The notes beneath the pieces were generated by a model, which saw only the letters and a list, made by a program, of their open reading frames with translations, ran no database searches and was not told where the DNA came from. The position numbers and the translations under genes are program-made. This document shows positions 62,963 through 64,000 of a stretch of DNA of 64,000 nt, piece after piece; the stretch's first letter is position 1, and every line of letters starts with the position of its first letter. The DNA is from JBGAJN01 sp044224905 (GTDB taxonomy: Bacteria; Verrucomicrobiota; Verrucomicrobiia; Limisphaerales; JBGAJN01): positions 248,001 through 312,000 of the forward strand of contig JBGAJN010000004.1 of the NCBI GenBank assembly GCA_044224905.1. Direction: 5' to 3'.

Positions 62963-63130
62963 TTACTTGATTTCGCGGTGCACAGTGTGACGGCGCAGGA
63001 ATGGATTATACTTCTTCAGCTCAACCTTCTCGGTCTGTAGCTTTTTGTTGCGCGTGGTCATGTAGCGTGAAGGGGACTTGCCTTCCTTGCGCGCTTCACT
63101 GCATTCCAGGGTGATGATTTCTCTTGCCAT
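62963..63130 (-). CDS. rpmG: 50S ribosomal protein L33
   Basis: A 55-residue frame (MAREIITLECSEARKEG, YMTTRNKKLQTEKVELKKYN, FLRRHTVHREIK) fits L33. Only one Cys is present, so this is the zinc-independent form. It lies between the DksA-like gene (6-base gap) and S18 (5-base gap). The ATG at 63130 is the only reasonable start. Confidence 0.96.
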   Translation of the reverse strand: MAREIITLECSEARKEGKSPSRYMTTRNKKLQTEKVELKKYNPFLRRHTVHREIK

Positions 63131-63136
63131 AAAACG

Positions 63137-63736
63137 TTATTCCTTTTCCTTGGCCGGCTTTTCTTCCGCTTCGTCGTCTTCTTCCACCTCGGTGGTTCCT
63201 TGGCTTTCCAAGCTTCCCAACTGTCCGAGGCGTTTCTGACGCAACGCACCTTCGCGTTCCAACTGCGCCTGCGCTTCCACTGTGAACCGTGTCCAGGGAA
63301 TCGCATCCAAACGTGCGGCGGGAATCGTCTTCCCAGTCAATTCGCACACACCGTAAATATTCCGCTCAATGCGGCGCAACGCTTCTTCGATCTCGTAAAT
63401 CGCATCCTGATCGGACGACAACAAGCTCAGCGCGAAGTCGCGATCAAAATTATCCGTGCCGGAGTCAGCCATGTGCAGACTGTAGCTGGCCATTTCTTCG
63501 GCGGATTCCTTCGCCAAACCACTCATCTGATGGAGCAAACGCTCCCGCAGCTCGAGCAGATTGCGATAATACTTCTGCCAGGCGGGTTTGATTTTCGCCT
63601 GATTAGCCGCAAAAGAATTCTTGGAGGCGACACCTCCGAGAATCGCCGCCGACGTAGTCGTCGCCGCCGGCTTGCCTTTTACTGGCGCCGCAGCTTTCGC
63701 CGGCACTTTCTTTCCCGTGTTCTTCTTTGTAGTCAC
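63137..63736 (-). CDS. DksA/TraR family protein lacking the zinc-finger cysteines
   Basis: The 199-residue protein has a basic Lys/Ala/Thr-rich N-terminus (1-45) and a helical hairpin (about 50-125, with YYRNLLELRERLLHQM, SGTDNFDRDFALSLLSSDQ and EIEEALRRIERNIYG). A degenerate finger YGVCELTGKTIPAARLDA has only C131 left of the usual four zinc-binding cysteines. The C-terminus is acidic. Loss of cysteines occurs in other DksA-like proteins that act without zinc. It probably binds RNA polymerase through the secondary channel. It is followed by L33 and S18. Confidence 0.88.
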   Translation of the reverse strand: MTTKKNTGKKVPAKAAAPVKGKPAATTTSAAILGGVASKNSFAANQAKIKPAWQKYYRNLLELRERLLHQMSGLAKESAEEMASYSLHMADSGTDNFDRDFALSLLSSDQDAIYEIEEALRRIERNIYGVCELTGKTIPAARLDAIPWTRFTVEAQAQLEREGALRQKRLGQLGSLESQGTTEVEEDDEAEEKPAKEKE

Positions 63737-64000
63737 GTTGAAATCTTACAAAAATTCTTTCTGCACATTGCCCCGGTTCGACACACTAGTTCTCGAACCG
63801 AGCCCGTTTAAGAGTGGAGGACTGTATCAAAGGAAGGTAAATGCGCCACAAAAAATTTCGGAAAACTTTTACAGGTCGATGAAACATCAAAATCCCACGC
63901 TGACAGGCGTTTTTGGCTGCGAACAGCACTTCCGGCCACCAGCCCTTGGACGCCAACTCTGCCGACACTGGATCTAGCGCGCCCCACCAACTCGAACCAA
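63737..64000. other. Upstream region of the DksA-like gene, no feature recognised
   Basis: About 264 bases up to the window edge. It should contain the promoter of the gene starting at 63736. Short minus-strand frames of about 60 codons cross it without ribosome-binding sites or domains. The last bases contain the complement of GGTTCGAG, but no tRNA can be folded. Nothing else is clear. Confidence 0.5.

Noticed and set aside
63975..64000. Possible tRNA T-arm (complement of GGTTCGAG) at the right edge
   Set aside because: On the minus strand the bases after TTCGAGT cannot pair with those before it (G52-G62 clash), so no T-stem forms.

Overview
The window looks like Verrucomicrobiota chromosomal DNA. 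Grounds are a PEP-CTERM anchored protein, a TIGR02597-like secreted protein, DUF1080 and DUF4838 proteins, many secreted PF12831-type flavoproteins, a sulfatase and many Sec or Tat signal peptides in a GC-rich background. The order inside the phylum is not certain; a Pedosphaera/Limisphaera-like lineage is my guess from gene content.

Region 1 (1-4444): the start of a Tat-exported Gfo/Idh/MocA oxidoreductase cut by the left edge, a PEP-CTERM protein with a very clear terminator, a TIGR02597-like secreted protein, an AT-richer stretch of about 600 bases with no secure gene, and a membrane zinc-ribbon protein.

Region 2 (4507-56535): a 52-kb block for uptake and breakdown of complex glycans. All genes are on the minus strand except one LacI-type regulator at 50402. 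Many are translationally coupled by ATGA, GTGA or similar overlaps. The left part (4507-21075) is a sialic acid module: MFS transporter, AGE-family epimerase, small membrane protein, N-acetylneuraminate lyase, M14 peptidase, NanM-like Kelch protein, sulfatase, a flavoprotein, a 1231-residue sialidase/golvesin-like/flavoprotein fusion, an SGNH-type DUF4886 hydrolase and a five-bladed-propeller protein. The middle (21241-42256) adds more flavoproteins, a sialidase, SGNH esterases, a duplicated alpha/beta esterase, DUF4838, a phosphodiesterase, a pyruvyltransferase-like protein and a DUF1080 protein. The right part (42347-56535) holds a KDG kinase, a KDPG aldolase and an ACS-type transporter under the LacI regulator, plus two very large secreted proteins and another sialidase and flavoprotein. 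Together they fit extracellular desulfation, deacetylation, desialylation and oxidation or lyase cleavage of an acidic heteropolysaccharide, followed by import and catabolism of sialic acid and of uronate-derived 2-keto-3-deoxy sugars. Two nearly matching 26-bp sites (CTGGT-N11-ACCAG core) precede the 21075 and 42256 starts and may mark co-regulated transcription units.

Region 3 (56680-64000): ordinary housekeeping genes. These are a DHH phosphoesterase, a probable structured RNA on the minus strand, a NarL-type response regulator, RNase PH, a histidine phosphatase, PrmA, a ZIP transporter, ribosomal proteins S18 and L33 and a cysteine-poor DksA/TraR protein.

No IS elements, CRISPR arrays, tRNA or rRNA genes were recognised. 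The most unusual items are the sialidase/flavoprotein fusion, a lysozyme-like domain at the end of a giant secreted protein, the duplicated esterase, a truncated sulfatase tail coupled to the next gene, the shared operator-like sites and the structured RNA.
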